A DNA stretch of 64,000 nt from an uncultured Bacteroidia bacterium (GTDB lineage: Bacteria > Bacteroidota > Bacteroidia > Bacteroidales > F082). Both the position numbers and the translations under genes were made by a program. Shown piece by piece: positions 49,074-58,368 of the stretch. The notes below the pieces were generated by a model. That model saw nothing but the letters and a program-made list of their open reading frames with translations. It searched no databases and was not told the origin of the DNA. Each line of letters opens with the position of its first letter. Within the stretch, counting starts at the first letter, position 1. The stretch is from contig CACYHP010000002.1 of assembly GCA_902774295.1 (NCBI GenBank), forward strand, positions 62,001 through 126,000, in the 5' to 3' direction.

Positions 49074-49958
49074 CTATTTCTTCATTGCTTCAAAGCCTTT
49101 GCCATAGACTCCCATGACGGTGTTGACGGATACGAACGCCTTGGGGTCTTCGTGTTTCACGATGCGGATAACTGACTGGCATTCCGTCTTGCGGACCACA
49201 GCCATCAGAATGTCGTTATCCTGTTTCGTATACCAACCTGTTCCTCGGATCACTGTGACACCGCGACGAATCTCGTTTCCGATTCTGTCGGCTATAACTT
49301 CAGGTTTGGATGAGAAAATGAAAATCTGCACCGATTGTTTGCTTCCGGTGAAGGCGAGGTCCATGCAGTAGCTGCTCACGAAGTTTCCAACCAAACTGTA
49401 GATGATAAGCTCCACGCGCTCAAGGATTTGCAAGTCTTGAAACACGAAGAACGAACTTCCGATGATAACGAGGTTCATGGCCAGTGTGAAGCGGCCGAGT
49501 GAGATATTGCGGTATTTGTTTACCACCATGGTGATTATATCGACGCCGCCGGTGCTTCCGCCTGCCAGGAAGATGATACCGTTGGCAAAACCGCCGATGC
49601 CGCCACCGATGATGGCTGCGAGAAATTTGTCTGATATGACAGGCACGTCACCTATGATATTCTGCAGCAGTGAGAAGAAGAACGCCATCACCGCGATGCA
49701 ATAAATCGTCTTCACGCCAAATCTCCATCCTAAAATCTTGAAGGAGAATATGATAAGGATAGCGTTGAGTGTGAAGATGGTATAACCGGTGGAGAGGCCC
49801 GTCACCCAATATACGATTGTTGCGATACCGTTGACGCCGCCACCCAGCATGTTATTCGGGATGAGGAAGGCTGTCCAGCCGAGTGCTATGATGAACAAAC
49901 AGACGGTGATTACCGCATAGTTCTTCATTTCGACGAGGATGTTTGATGATTTTTTCAT
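49074..49958 (-). CDS. YitT-family membrane protein (DUF161/DUF2179)
   Basis: 294 aa. Five to six N-terminal membrane helices with the YitT block ALGWTAFLIPNNMLGGGVNGIATIVYW and GGSTGGVDIITMVVNKY. A cytoplasmic DUF2179 domain covers about 205-285 (RIGNEIRRGVTVIRGTGWYT, DNDILMAVVRKTE). Transport function is suspected for the family but unproven. The gene stands alone. Confidence 0.9.
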   Translation of the reverse strand: MKKSSNILVEMKNYAVITVCLFIIALGWTAFLIPNNMLGGGVNGIATIVYWVTGLSTGYTIFTLNAILIIFSFKILGWRFGVKTIYCIAVMAFFFSLLQNIIGDVPVISDKFLAAIIGGGIGGFANGIIFLAGGSTGGVDIITMVVNKYRNISLGRFTLAMNLVIIGSSFFVFQDLQILERVELIIYSLVGNFVSSYCMDLAFTGSKQSVQIFIFSSKPEVIADRIGNEIRRGVTVIRGTGWYTKQDNDILMAVVRKTECQSVIRIVKHEDPKAFVSVNTVMGVYGKGFEAMKK

Positions 49959-50038
49959 ATTGTTTTTGTTTTTTTAACATTCAACAAAAAAGACTTAAAA
50001 CATTGTTTGCCAACATCTTAAGTCTCTATCTCTTTTCG

Positions 50039-50123
50039 TACCTGAGGCCGGGGTCGAACCGGCACGTCCACAATGGACACAGGATTTTAAGTCCGGCGCG
50101 TCTACCGATTCCGCCACTCAGGC
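50039..50123 (-). tRNA. tRNA-Leu (UAA)
   Basis: 85 nt class II tRNA. The acceptor stem GCCTGAG pairs with CTCAGGT (first pair G-U). The anticodon loop ACTTAAAAT gives UAA. It has a long variable arm and the T-loop GGTTCGACCCC. CCA is not encoded. First of three clustered tRNAs on this strand. Confidence 0.95.
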
Positions 50124-50136
50124 ACTTATATCTTAG

Positions 50137-50209
<73 letters not shown>

Positions 50210-50334
50210 AAAAACTTCGTTTTTGCGGCTTTTCGTCGCGACTCGGAAAAACAAATCTTGATTTGTTTTTCGCTCGCTGCTCCGAAAAGTCCGCTTACGA
50301 TTTGCAAGATTCTTAATTATTTGAAAGAACCCAG
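50210..50334. other. Spacer between identical tRNA-Gly genes with nested hairpins
   Basis: Holds GCAAAAACTTCGTTTTTGC-type and AAAAACAAATC-TT-GATTTGTTTTT inverted repeats. No plausible gene. The apparent reading frames across the tRNAs are spurious. Confidence 0.6.
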
Positions 50335-50407
<73 letters not shown>

Positions 50408-50510
50408 TTAAAATTGCGGTGCAAAGGTACGACATTTTTTAATACTGTCAACGTTTTTTTGAAAAAATTTTATAATAATTATAACTTATTGATATTCAAT
50501 AAAAATCACC

Positions 50511-50597
50511 GTCATTTCGACTAAAGCGAAGCGGAATGGAGAAATCTAAAACCCAATTTATGAGATTTCTCCACTCCCTACGGTCGGTCGAAATGAC
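50511..50597. repeat. Inverted pair of GTCATTTCGACC repeats (copies D and D')
   Basis: GTCATTTCGACTAAAGCGAA...GGAGAAATC (50511-50546) faces its inverse GAGATTTCTCCACTCCCTAC...GTCGAAATGAC (50562-50597). The two can fold into a hairpin of about 35-bp arms downstream of mutS. Confidence 0.85.
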
Positions 50598-50606
50598 AAT
50601 AGAGGT

Positions 50607-53213
50607 CTAATAATTCTTCAACATCTTCTTGATTTCATTGAGCTTCATCAGTGCCTCAACAGGAGTCAAAGTGTCGATATTGATGTTAAGGATGTCGTCT
50701 TTGATTTGCAGCAGCAGTGGGTCATCGAGTTGGATGAAGCTGAGCTGCATATTGTCGATTTGCTTGCTTTCTTTGATGGCTTCGTCGAGGTTGTCGTGCG
50801 AATGCGACTTCTCGAGCATAGAGAGCAGTGCATCTGCTCTGTCGATGACTTTACGAGGCATTCCTGCCATTGCCGCCACATGGATACCGAAGCTGTGTGC
50901 GCTGCCGCCCCTCTTGAGTTTTCTCAAAAAGACGACTTTGTTGCCCACTTCTTTCACTGTGACGTGGTAGTTTTTAATCCTCTTGAACGATGCTTCCATC
51001 TCGTTAAGTTCGTGATAATGAGTGGCGAACATCACCTTGGCACGCATTGTCGGATGCTCATGGAGGTATTCCGTGATTGCCCATGCGATGCTGATGCCGT
51101 CGTAGGTACTGGTGCCTCGTCCGATCTCGTCGAGCAAAATCAGGCTTCGGTTAGAGACGTTGTTCAAAATAGAAGCTGTCTCGTTCATTTCGACCATGAA
51201 TGTCGACTCACCGGATGAGATGTTGTCGCTTGCTCCCACGCGTGTGAATATCTTGTCGACCAAGCCGATACGGGCTGCGGTGGCTGGCACAAACGAGCCA
51301 ATCTGCGCCAGCAGCACTATAAGTGCTGTCTGGCGCAGTAAGGCCGACTTACCAGACATATTCGGACCGGTAATAATTATGATCTGCTGTTTTTCTCTGT
51401 CAAGATAAACGTCGTTTGAGATATACTCCTCGCCCACCGGCATCATCTGCTCTATCACAGGATGTCTACCCTCCTTAATATCAATAACATACGAGTCATC
51501 GACAGTTGGCATGACATAGTTGTTGTTCAAAGCGATGTAGCCGAAATTGACAAGGCAGTCGATTTTTGCCACCAGCGCGGCGTCGAGCTGTATCGGAGCC
51601 ACAAACTCGGCCGTGGCAGTGATAAGTTCGTTATAAACTTTATCTTCAATAATCTGAATTCTCTCTTCAGCACCTAGGATTTTCTGTTCGTATTCCTTCA
51701 GCTCCTCGGTGATATAACGCTCAGCATTCGCCAGTGTCTGCTTGCGAATCCATTCAGCAGGCACCTTGTCTTTATGCGTGTTGGTAACCTCAAGATAATA
51801 GCCGAACACATTGTTAAATCCCACTTTCAGCGAAGAAATGCCAGTAGCTTCCATCTCGCGATGTTGTATATTAATAAGGTAATCCTTACCTGAGCGTGAG
51901 AGGTTTCTCAAATCATCGAGTTCCTCATTAACGCCATCCGCGATGAAATTGCCTTTAGACATTATCGCAGGAGCATCGGGACGAATCTCTTTGCTGATTC
52001 TGTTTTTTATTGATTCACAAGGGTTTAGCTGTTCAGCAAAAGCTTTTACCGAGGCATTGTCGCTTTCCTGACAGAGATTTCTAATCACCTTGATTTGTTC
52101 GAGGGCATGTGCGACTTGCAGGAGCTCGCGAGGGTTTACCCGAGCGAGCGACACTTTGGAGATAAGTCGTTCCAAATCACCGACTTGACGTATCGCATCC
52201 TGAAATTTTGCGATGACATCTCTGTTTTTATAGAAATAATCTACGACCTCATAGCGGGCCTGAATCTGCTCTTTGTTTTTCAAAGGCAGCGAGATCCAGC
52301 GGCGCAAAAGTCGCGAACCCATTGGCGACACCGTCTTGTCGACCACGTCGATGAGCGTTTTAGCGTTAGGATTCGGGGTGTTCAGAAGCTCGAGGTTACG
52401 GATTGTGAACTTGTCGAGCCACACAAACTGTCCCTGGTCGATTCGCGAAAGCGAGGTGATATAATCTATCTTATCGTGTTGAGTCTCATGTAGATAATGG
52501 ATGGCAGCACCAGCCGCGACTATGCCTTTCGGGAAGTCGTCGACGCCAAATCCTTTCAGCGAGGTGGTGTTGAAATGACGTGTCAGGATATCTTTGGCAT
52601 AATCGTCGGTAAACACCCAGTCGTCGAACACCGTCAGGAAATACTTATCGCCGAAAGTCTCAATAAAATCACGGCGTTTGTTGCGTTGGCAGAGCACCTC
52701 GGAAGGGTTAAAACTCTGCATCAGCTTGTCGATATATTCGTTATTGCCTTGTGTGAGGTAAAACTCGCCTGTCGAAACATCGAGAAAGGCAATGCCGCTC
52801 TCGTTTTTCTCGAGGTGCACCGATGCCAGGAAGTTATTCTCTTTCTGCACCAGGACGTTGTCGTTATATGTCACGCCGGGAGTCACCAGCTCGACCACGC
52901 CGCGTTTCACCAGACCTTTTGTCGCCTTCGGATCTTCAAGTTGTTCGCAAACAGCCACTTTCAGACCGGCACGCACCAGTTTCGGCAGATATGTGTCGAG
53001 GGCATGATGTGGAAAACCCGCCATCTCCGAGCCTTGAGCCGCACCATTGGAACGGCGTGTCAAAACGATACCCAAAATCCCTGAAGCCTTCACCGCATCC
53101 TCACCATATGTCTCATAAAAATCACCAACACGGAACAGCAGCATTGCCTCAGGATATTTTGCCTTGAAAGCATAATACTGCTTCATTAGTGGTGTATCGT
53201 TTGTATTTGCCAT
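50607..53213 (-). CDS. mutS: DNA mismatch repair protein MutS
   Basis: 868 aa. The mismatch-binding Phe-x-Glu is FYE at residues 32-34 (RVGDFYETYGED). The ATPase domain has Walker A GPNMSGKSALLRQ (about 613-625), then DEIGRGTSTYDGISIAWA and MFATHYHELNEME. Full length. Recognises mismatches and recruits MutL; no mutL is nearby. A -7 element lies 43 bases upstream, divergent from the SpoU methyltransferase gene. Confidence 0.98.
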   Translation of the reverse strand: MANTNDTPLMKQYYAFKAKYPEAMLLFRVGDFYETYGEDAVKASGILGIVLTRRSNGAAQGSEMAGFPHHALDTYLPKLVRAGLKVAVCEQLEDPKATKGLVKRGVVELVTPGVTYNDNVLVQKENNFLASVHLEKNESGIAFLDVSTGEFYLTQGNNEYIDKLMQSFNPSEVLCQRNKRRDFIETFGDKYFLTVFDDWVFTDDYAKDILTRHFNTTSLKGFGVDDFPKGIVAAGAAIHYLHETQHDKIDYITSLSRIDQGQFVWLDKFTIRNLELLNTPNPNAKTLIDVVDKTVSPMGSRLLRRWISLPLKNKEQIQARYEVVDYFYKNRDVIAKFQDAIRQVGDLERLISKVSLARVNPRELLQVAHALEQIKVIRNLCQESDNASVKAFAEQLNPCESIKNRISKEIRPDAPAIMSKGNFIADGVNEELDDLRNLSRSGKDYLINIQHREMEATGISSLKVGFNNVFGYYLEVTNTHKDKVPAEWIRKQTLANAERYITEELKEYEQKILGAEERIQIIEDKVYNELITATAEFVAPIQLDAALVAKIDCLVNFGYIALNNNYVMPTVDDSYVIDIKEGRHPVIEQMMPVGEEYISNDVYLDREKQQIIIITGPNMSGKSALLRQTALIVLLAQIGSFVPATAARIGLVDKIFTRVGASDNISSGESTFMVEMNETASILNNVSNRSLILLDEIGRGTSTYDGISIAWAITEYLHEHPTMRAKVMFATHYHELNEMEASFKRIKNYHVTVKEVGNKVVFLRKLKRGGSAHSFGIHVAAMAGMPRKVIDRADALLSMLEKSHSHDNLDEAIKESKQIDNMQLSFIQLDDPLLLQIKDDILNINIDTLTPVEALMKLNEIKKMLKNY

Positions 53214-53256
53214 TTTTATTGAAAATTAACTTGAAGTTATTGATGCTAATAATGCA

Positions 53257-53264
53257 CAAAAATA
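53257..53264 (-). promoter_or_regulatory. -7 promoter element (TATTTTTG) of mutS
   Basis: Reverse-strand TATTTTTG, 43 bases upstream of the ATG at 53213. Confidence 0.5.
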
Positions 53265-53299
53265 CAATTTTTTCTTGAAACTTCAGCCGAAAATTTCAC

Positions 53300-53307
53300 T
53301 ATTTTTG
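53300..53307 (+). promoter_or_regulatory. -7 promoter element (TATTTTTG) of the SpoU methyltransferase gene
   Basis: TATTTTTG followed by C, 16 bases upstream of the ATG at 53324. A TTG at about 53273-53275 is a possible -33 partner. Confidence 0.55.
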
Positions 53308-53323
53308 CAAAAATTTTTCAACT

Positions 53324-53866
53324 ATGCGCAAGCTGACGATGCCAGAGTTAAATCGCATGAATTTAACTGATTATCATAACGTTACAAAGATACCTGTTAT
53401 CATTGTGCTTGATAACGTGCGTTCGATGGAGAATGTCGGATCGTTTTTCCGTACTGCCGACGCTTTCCGTATCGAGTCGATTTACCTTTGCGGAATAACA
53501 GCCCGTCCGCCGCATCGCGAGATTCACAAAACGGCTTTAGGCGCTGACGAAAGCGTCGATTGGAAGTATTTCGAGACCACAGCAGAGGCGTGCGAGCATC
53601 TGAAGGCGTCTGGCTACAGGATTTTCGCCGTTGAGCAGGTCGTAGGCAGCATCATGCTGAACGATTTTCAAGCTCCGGAGAAATCGGCATATATCTTTGG
53701 CAATGAGGTGGAGGGCGTCGACGACGAAGCACTCAAATATTGCGAACAGGCGATAGAAATACCTCAAGAAGGAACCAAACATTCGCTAAATGTGTCAGTA
53801 TCAGGGGGTATCGTGATGTACCATCTTTTCGAAAATTTGAAAAGATCCCACGCTTGTGGTCTATAA
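53324..53866 (+). CDS. SpoU/TrmH-family RNA 2'-O-methyltransferase
   Basis: 180 aa, SPOUT knot fold without an N-terminal substrate-binding extension. Motif 1 is LDNVRSMENVGSFFRTADAF, motif 2 is IFGNEVEGVDDEAL, and motif 3 is IPQEGTKHSLNVSVSGGIVMY. The target, tRNA or rRNA, is not deducible. The gene is divergent from mutS, and its stop overlaps a terminator hairpin. Confidence 0.93.
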   Translation: MRKLTMPELNRMNLTDYHNVTKIPVIIVLDNVRSMENVGSFFRTADAFRIESIYLCGITARPPHREIHKTALGADESVDWKYFETTAEACEHLKASGYRIFAVEQVVGSIMLNDFQAPEKSAYIFGNEVEGVDDEALKYCEQAIEIPQEGTKHSLNVSVSGGIVMYHLFENLKRSHACGL

Positions 53867-53912
53867 TATATTGATTATCAATAGCTTATAGACTGTAGAA
53901 CTTTTTTTTCTT
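53859..53912 (+). terminator. Rho-independent terminator overlapping the SpoU gene stop
   Basis: Outer stem GTCTATAA/TTATAGAC encloses TATTGAT/ATCAATA, followed by an eight-T tract. Confidence 0.8.
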
Positions 53913-53941
53913 GATTTATATTTTCCTATTAAAAATTTACC

Positions 53942-53949
53942 TAATTTTG
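53942..53949 (+). promoter_or_regulatory. -7 promoter element (TAATTTTG) of the OmpA-family gene
   Basis: TAATTTTG, 47 bases upstream of the ATG at 53997. Confidence 0.5.
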
Positions 53950-53996
53950 TAGCGTGAAATACAAGGATAAAATTAGGTTTTAAAAAATTTATAATT

Positions 53997-55343
53997 ATGA
54001 GTAAAATTACTATCAAATCGTTGCTATTAGCAGTTTTAGCAATCATCCCTATGGCTTTCTACGCTCAGAACGCAGAAGAGAGTCAGGCAAAACCAAACAA
54101 CAACCACTACTGGTATGTCGGCTTTGATGAGGGTGCCACACTCCTCTTCGGTGATAACAAACCGGGTGATTACATCAAGAACGTGAGACCAGAAATCGGC
54201 ATCCACGGCGGTTACACATTTGCTAAGCATTTCTCAGCCTATGGTAGAGTTTCAGCAGGAACTTTGAAGGGCAGTTTGGCAAATACTTTCACAGTTGAAA
54301 ATGCAAGTTTCTTAGCTTATGACTTGAACTTATCAGCAGACCTCATCAGCCTTATTTGGGGTTACAATCCTGACAGAGTTTTCGGTCTCAAACCACACGT
54401 CGGTTTTGGACAGATGATGTATCAGGCAAGAATCAACAGCAAGGGCCAAACCATTAAAGTCGGTTACGACGATTCACCAAAAGACTTGAAGGGCAACGGC
54501 ATCGGTGGCAGAAGAATCGTTTGGGAACTTCCTTTCGGTGTTGAATTTGAATTCAACCTCAACAGAAAATGCGCTCTCTATCTTGACATCGCCACAACCT
54601 ACACAGACACAGACCGTCTCGAGGCTTATGCAGGTGGCAAACACTATGACTGGTTCTCAACAGGTGCTGTCGGTTTCAGATACAAATTCAGAAAAGCTGA
54701 TCCAGCTCCAGTAGCAGTTCCAACAGAAGAGAAAGCTCCAGATTGCGAAGCATGCAAGGACGCTATCCAGCAGGCAGTGAAAGACGCTGTCGAGGAAGCT
54801 TTGAAAGACTATCAGCCAGCTCCAGCAGCAGTAGCTCCAGTACAGGAAGAAGCTGACGACGCAGAAGCTCTCGAGAAATACTATGAGGAAAAAGACATTC
54901 ACCTCACATTCAAAGTAGGCAAAGCAGTAGTCGAAGATACAAAGGCTAACAAAGACCAGGTGAAAGAAGTCAGCGACGAGATGGAAGCAGGTAGAGAGAT
55001 CCACACAATCAAGACTATCGGCTACGCTTCACCAGAGGGTAACGAGAAACAGAATCAGACACTCTCAGAGAACCGTGCAAAAGCTACAGCTGACTACATC
55101 CAGAAAGAACTCGGCGACAAAGCTGAAGGTATCCAATTCGATGCAAAAGGCATGGGTTCAGACTGGGACGGTTTCTTCAAAGCTCTCGATGAGTCAAACA
55201 TCGCAAAGAAAGCTGAAATCGCTGAGACAATCAAAAACGCTGACGACCAGACAGCTGCTTTGAACCAGATGAAAGCTAAATATCCTGAGCTCAACAACCT
55301 TCTGAACAGCCTCAGAAGAACTCAGGTTTACATCAACAAGTAA
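53997..55343 (+). CDS. OmpA-family outer-membrane protein
   Basis: 448 aa. Signal peptide ends near MAFYAQ. An N-terminal eight-strand-type beta-barrel (about 35-235) is followed by a linker rich in Pro/Ala/Glu (PAPVAVPTEEKAPDCEACKD, with two Cys) and then a C-terminal OmpA peptidoglycan-binding domain (about 300-448): IHLTFKVGKAVVED, then IKTIGYASPEGNEKQNQTLSENRAKAT. It anchors the outer membrane to peptidoglycan. Codon choice is strongly biased towards a few codons, suggesting high expression. A strong bidirectional terminator follows. Confidence 0.93.
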   Translation: MSKITIKSLLLAVLAIIPMAFYAQNAEESQAKPNNNHYWYVGFDEGATLLFGDNKPGDYIKNVRPEIGIHGGYTFAKHFSAYGRVSAGTLKGSLANTFTVENASFLAYDLNLSADLISLIWGYNPDRVFGLKPHVGFGQMMYQARINSKGQTIKVGYDDSPKDLKGNGIGGRRIVWELPFGVEFEFNLNRKCALYLDIATTYTDTDRLEAYAGGKHYDWFSTGAVGFRYKFRKADPAPVAVPTEEKAPDCEACKDAIQQAVKDAVEEALKDYQPAPAAVAPVQEEADDAEALEKYYEEKDIHLTFKVGKAVVEDTKANKDQVKEVSDEMEAGREIHTIKTIGYASPEGNEKQNQTLSENRAKATADYIQKELGDKAEGIQFDAKGMGSDWDGFFKALDESNIAKKAEIAETIKNADDQTAALNQMKAKYPELNNLLNSLRRTQVYINK

Positions 55344-55360
55344 TCTTAAGTTTCAGATAT

Positions 55361-55394
55361 AAAAAAAGCCTCCGAAATTCGGAGGCTTTTTTTT
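55361..55394. terminator. Bidirectional terminator between the OmpA and deoxynucleoside kinase genes
   Basis: AAAAAAAGCCTCCGAA/TTCGGAGGCTTTTTTT is a long perfect stem with A and T tracts on both sides. Confidence 0.95.
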
Positions 55395-56031
55395 ATAATA
55401 CAAGTCGATGGACTCCTATGTCGTAAGGCTGGTTGATAGCCTCCACCACCCTCTCGTAGTCCTTTCTGTTAGCGACAAAATCAATATTGTTGGTGTCCAA
55501 AATCAAAATGCGCATATCGTTCTGCTGCTTTATGAAATCAAAATAACCTTGCTGCAGATGCTCGAGATACGAGTCGTCGATTTTCTGCTCGTAATCTCTT
55601 CCACGCTTGCGGATATTATGCTGCAGATGCTCCACATCGAGATAAAGATACACCATCAGCTCAGGCTTGGGGACATTTGCAAAAATGATGTTGAAAAACC
55701 TTGAAAACAGGTCATATTCATCGGGCTGCAGGTTTTCGCGCGAGAAGATCAGCGACTTTGCAACGTAATAATCCGATATTATGAAATCGTGAAAAAGGTC
55801 AAGATTGCCGAGTTTATCTTTCAGCTGCTGAAAACGCAGTGCGAGGAATGTCATCTCCACCTGGAAGGCATATTTGTCGGGTTCCTCGTAAAACTTGGCA
55901 AGAAACGGGTTCTTGTCGGGCTCATACTCCTCAAGAATGAGCTTGCCGTTGAAATCGCGCGAAATCATTGTCGACAACGTCGTCTTGCCGGCACCCATCG
56001 TACCTTCAATAGCCACGTAATTATATCTCAT
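55393..56031 (-). CDS. Deoxynucleoside kinase family protein
   Basis: 212 aa. The P-loop EGTMGAGKTTL is at residues 9-19. The dNK signature follows: FHDFIISDYYVAKSL, then VYLYLDVEHLQHNIRKRGRDYEQ (the lid RxRG-type Arg cluster) and YLEHLQQGYFDF. Phosphorylates deoxynucleosides for salvage; base specificity unknown. Its ATG overlaps the folK stop (ATGA), so the pair is cotranscribed. Confidence 0.92.
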   Translation of the reverse strand: MRYNYVAIEGTMGAGKTTLSTMISRDFNGKLILEEYEPDKNPFLAKFYEEPDKYAFQVEMTFLALRFQQLKDKLGNLDLFHDFIISDYYVAKSLIFSRENLQPDEYDLFSRFFNIIFANVPKPELMVYLYLDVEHLQHNIRKRGRDYEQKIDDSYLEHLQQGYFDFIKQQNDMRILILDTNNIDFVANRKDYERVVEAINQPYDIGVHRLVL

Positions 56032-56528
56032 AACACATATTTATTAACAGTTCCTGAATCCTGACAATCGTCAAGAAGCTGCAGGCTTGTTTTTTTCAAG
56101 GTCGGATGCATGAAGTCTGGTGCGATATCACAGAGCGGCAGCAGGGTAAAACGACGCTGGTGAAGACGTGGGTGCGGTGCTGTGACCATCTGCGTATCAA
56201 TCACTTTATCACCATAATAAAGAATATCGAGGTCGATAGGACGCGACACATAACCATCGTAAGGCATGCTGCGGTCGCGACCAAGCTCCTTCTCAATGTC
56301 GAGCAGCGACTGCATCAGCTCGTCGGGCGATAACGATGTGACTATCTTCACCACCTGATTCAAAAACCAATGCTCCGCCTTAAAACCCCAAGGCTCAGAT
56401 TCGTATAGACCCGATTGGGCGACAATCTCGCCACATCTCTCTCCAATCATCACACATGCCTGATGTACAAGGAGTTCACGATCGCCAAGATTTGAGCCTA
56501 ACAAAACGAAAACCGATTCCGAAGCCAT
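56028..56528 (-). CDS. folK: 2-amino-4-hydroxy-6-hydroxymethyldihydropteridine diphosphokinase
   Basis: 166 aa from MASESVFVLLGSNLGDRE, the family N-terminus. An ATG at 56552 lies inside the promoter. HPPK transfers pyrophosphate from ATP to the pterin in folate synthesis. Motifs: LGSNLGDRE, YESEPWGF, LEIEKELGRDR-type (DIEKELGRDRSM), RPIDLDILYYGD and the final PHPRLHQRRFTLLPL. It overlaps the deoxynucleoside kinase gene. Confidence 0.95.
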   Translation of the reverse strand: MASESVFVLLGSNLGDRELLVHQACVMIGERCGEIVAQSGLYESEPWGFKAEHWFLNQVVKIVTSLSPDELMQSLLDIEKELGRDRSMPYDGYVSRPIDLDILYYGDKVIDTQMVTAPHPRLHQRRFTLLPLCDIAPDFMHPTLKKTSLQLLDDCQDSGTVNKYVL

Positions 56529-56553
56529 GAAAAAAAATTTGCCTAACAACATG

Positions 56554-56561
56554 CAAATATA
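56554..56561 (-). promoter_or_regulatory. -7 promoter element (TATATTTG) of folK
   Basis: Reverse-strand TATATTTG followed by C, 25 bases upstream of the chosen ATG at 56528. Confidence 0.6.
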
Positions 56562-56574
56562 ATGAAAGAAATCG

Positions 56575-56582
56575 TATCTTTG
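56575..56582 (+). promoter_or_regulatory. -7 promoter element (TATCTTTG) of sppA
   Basis: TATCTTTG, 16 bases upstream of the ATG at 56599, divergent from the folK promoter. Confidence 0.55.
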
Positions 56583-56598
56583 AAAAAAATTTTAAACA

Positions 56599-58362
56599 AT
56601 GAAACAGTTCTTTAAATTTATGTTCGCATCGTGCTTGGGATCAGCGCTAATGCTAATAATTACGCTGATTGTGTTGATTTGGACAGTCGGTTCAAGCACG
56701 AACAACAACGTAAGCCTGAAGCCGAAATCAGTGCTTTATATGAACTTGAATTATAGCATTCCGGAAAGAACGACACAGGACGACATCACTGCGACCTTGA
56801 TGAACTTACGTGATCTGGAAGGCGATTATTCAGGCTTAAACGACATTATTGCCAACATTGATTACGCTAAAAACGACCCTAACATCAGCGGTATATTCCT
56901 TGAGCTGTCGTCGGTAGGCACTACAACGGCCAATCTGGAAGAGCTGAGAAAACATATCGTGAGTTTCAGAGAATCAGGGAAATTTGTCATCACCTATGGA
57001 GAGACTATGGCTCAAAACGCCTATTATCTCGCAACAGCCGGCGATGAGATTTACCTCAACCCTGACGGCATGCTCGACATCCACGGAATGGCTTCACAGA
57101 TTATGTTTTACAAGCATCTGTTGGATAAACTCGACATCGAGATGCAGATTATCAGAGGTCCGAACAACAAGTTCAAGAGTGCCGTTGAGCCTTATTTCCT
57201 TGATAAGATGAGCCCTGCCAACCGCGAGCAGATGACCAAGTTGCTCAACACAATGTGGTCGAAGATTGTGAGCGACATCAGCGTTGCAAGAAATATAGAT
57301 ACAAAGAAAATCAACGAGTTAGCTGATAATTTATCTCTCACTTTCGATGCAAAGGTAGCTCTTGATGAAGGTTTTGTCGACGGGCTCGCATACAGAGACG
57401 AGATCATTGCGCGCATCAAAGACCTTGCAGACATAGAGAAAACTGGGAAAATCAACGTTATAAACAACGCCCAATATGTCAACGTACGCCCACAGCCTAA
57501 GGCTAAAGCCAATAAAATCGCTGTCATCTATGCCAATGGACAGATTTTCGACGGCGAAGGTGACGACGAGACCATCGGCTCTATCACATTGTCGAAAGCT
57601 ATCCGTGAGGCTCGCGAAAACAGAAAGGTGAAAGCCATTGTGATGCGCGTGAACTCACCAGGTGGCAGCGCTCTGGCATCTGAGGTTATACGTCGTGAGG
57701 TTGAGTTGGCAAAAGCCGAGAAACCGTTTATCATCTCAATGGGAGGCTACGCGGCATCAGGCGGTTACTGGATCTCGACAGAAGGCGACTACATCTTCGC
57801 CGACCCTACCACTTTAACTGGTTCTATCGGTGTTTTCGGCACGTTTCCTAACGCGAAAAAGTTCCTCAACGACAAGGTCGGTCTGACATTCGACGTTGTG
57901 AAAACCAACGATAACGCTGATTTCGGCAGCATCACCGAGCCTCTGACACCATATCAGAAGGCGATGTTACAGAAATATGTCGGCAACACTTACAACGACT
58001 TCACGGCATTGGTGGCTCGCACACGTGGACTGCGCCAGAGCTACGTCGACTCAATCGGACAAGGAAGAGTCTGGGCTGGAGCCGATGCTTTGCAGCTCGG
58101 CCTCGTCGATGAGTTAGGCGGCCTCGATAAAGCCATCGCATACGCTGCCCAGAAAGCCAATCTCACGGATTATTCAATAAAAGATTATCCGAAACAGATG
58201 GACTTGATGGATATGTTTATGAGCGGAAATATCCCGGAACCATACACCAAGTCTCTGATTAAACGTAAATTAGGAAAGAATTATATGTATCTTGAGACTG
58301 TCGAAAACATCTCAAGACTCGACGGAATTCAGGCTTTGATGCCATTTATGATTGTGGAATAG
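56599..58362 (+). CDS. sppA: Signal peptide peptidase SppA (67K type)
   Basis: 587 aa. An N-terminal membrane helix (about 8-30) is followed by two tandem S49 domains. The catalytic Lys sits in the first (NNKFKSAVEPYF, about 195-206) and the catalytic Ser in the second (SMGGYAASGGYWIS, about 380-393), as in E. coli SppA. VNSPGGSALASEVI is the conserved substrate-binding block. It degrades cleaved signal peptides. The acyltransferase gene follows after 6 bases. Confidence 0.96.
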   Translation: MKQFFKFMFASCLGSALMLIITLIVLIWTVGSSTNNNVSLKPKSVLYMNLNYSIPERTTQDDITATLMNLRDLEGDYSGLNDIIANIDYAKNDPNISGIFLELSSVGTTTANLEELRKHIVSFRESGKFVITYGETMAQNAYYLATAGDEIYLNPDGMLDIHGMASQIMFYKHLLDKLDIEMQIIRGPNNKFKSAVEPYFLDKMSPANREQMTKLLNTMWSKIVSDISVARNIDTKKINELADNLSLTFDAKVALDEGFVDGLAYRDEIIARIKDLADIEKTGKINVINNAQYVNVRPQPKAKANKIAVIYANGQIFDGEGDDETIGSITLSKAIREARENRKVKAIVMRVNSPGGSALASEVIRREVELAKAEKPFIISMGGYAASGGYWISTEGDYIFADPTTLTGSIGVFGTFPNAKKFLNDKVGLTFDVVKTNDNADFGSITEPLTPYQKAMLQKYVGNTYNDFTALVARTRGLRQSYVDSIGQGRVWAGADALQLGLVDELGGLDKAIAYAAQKANLTDYSIKDYPKQMDLMDMFMSGNIPEPYTKSLIKRKLGKNYMYLETVENISRLDGIQALMPFMIVE

Positions 58363-58368
58363 AATAAA

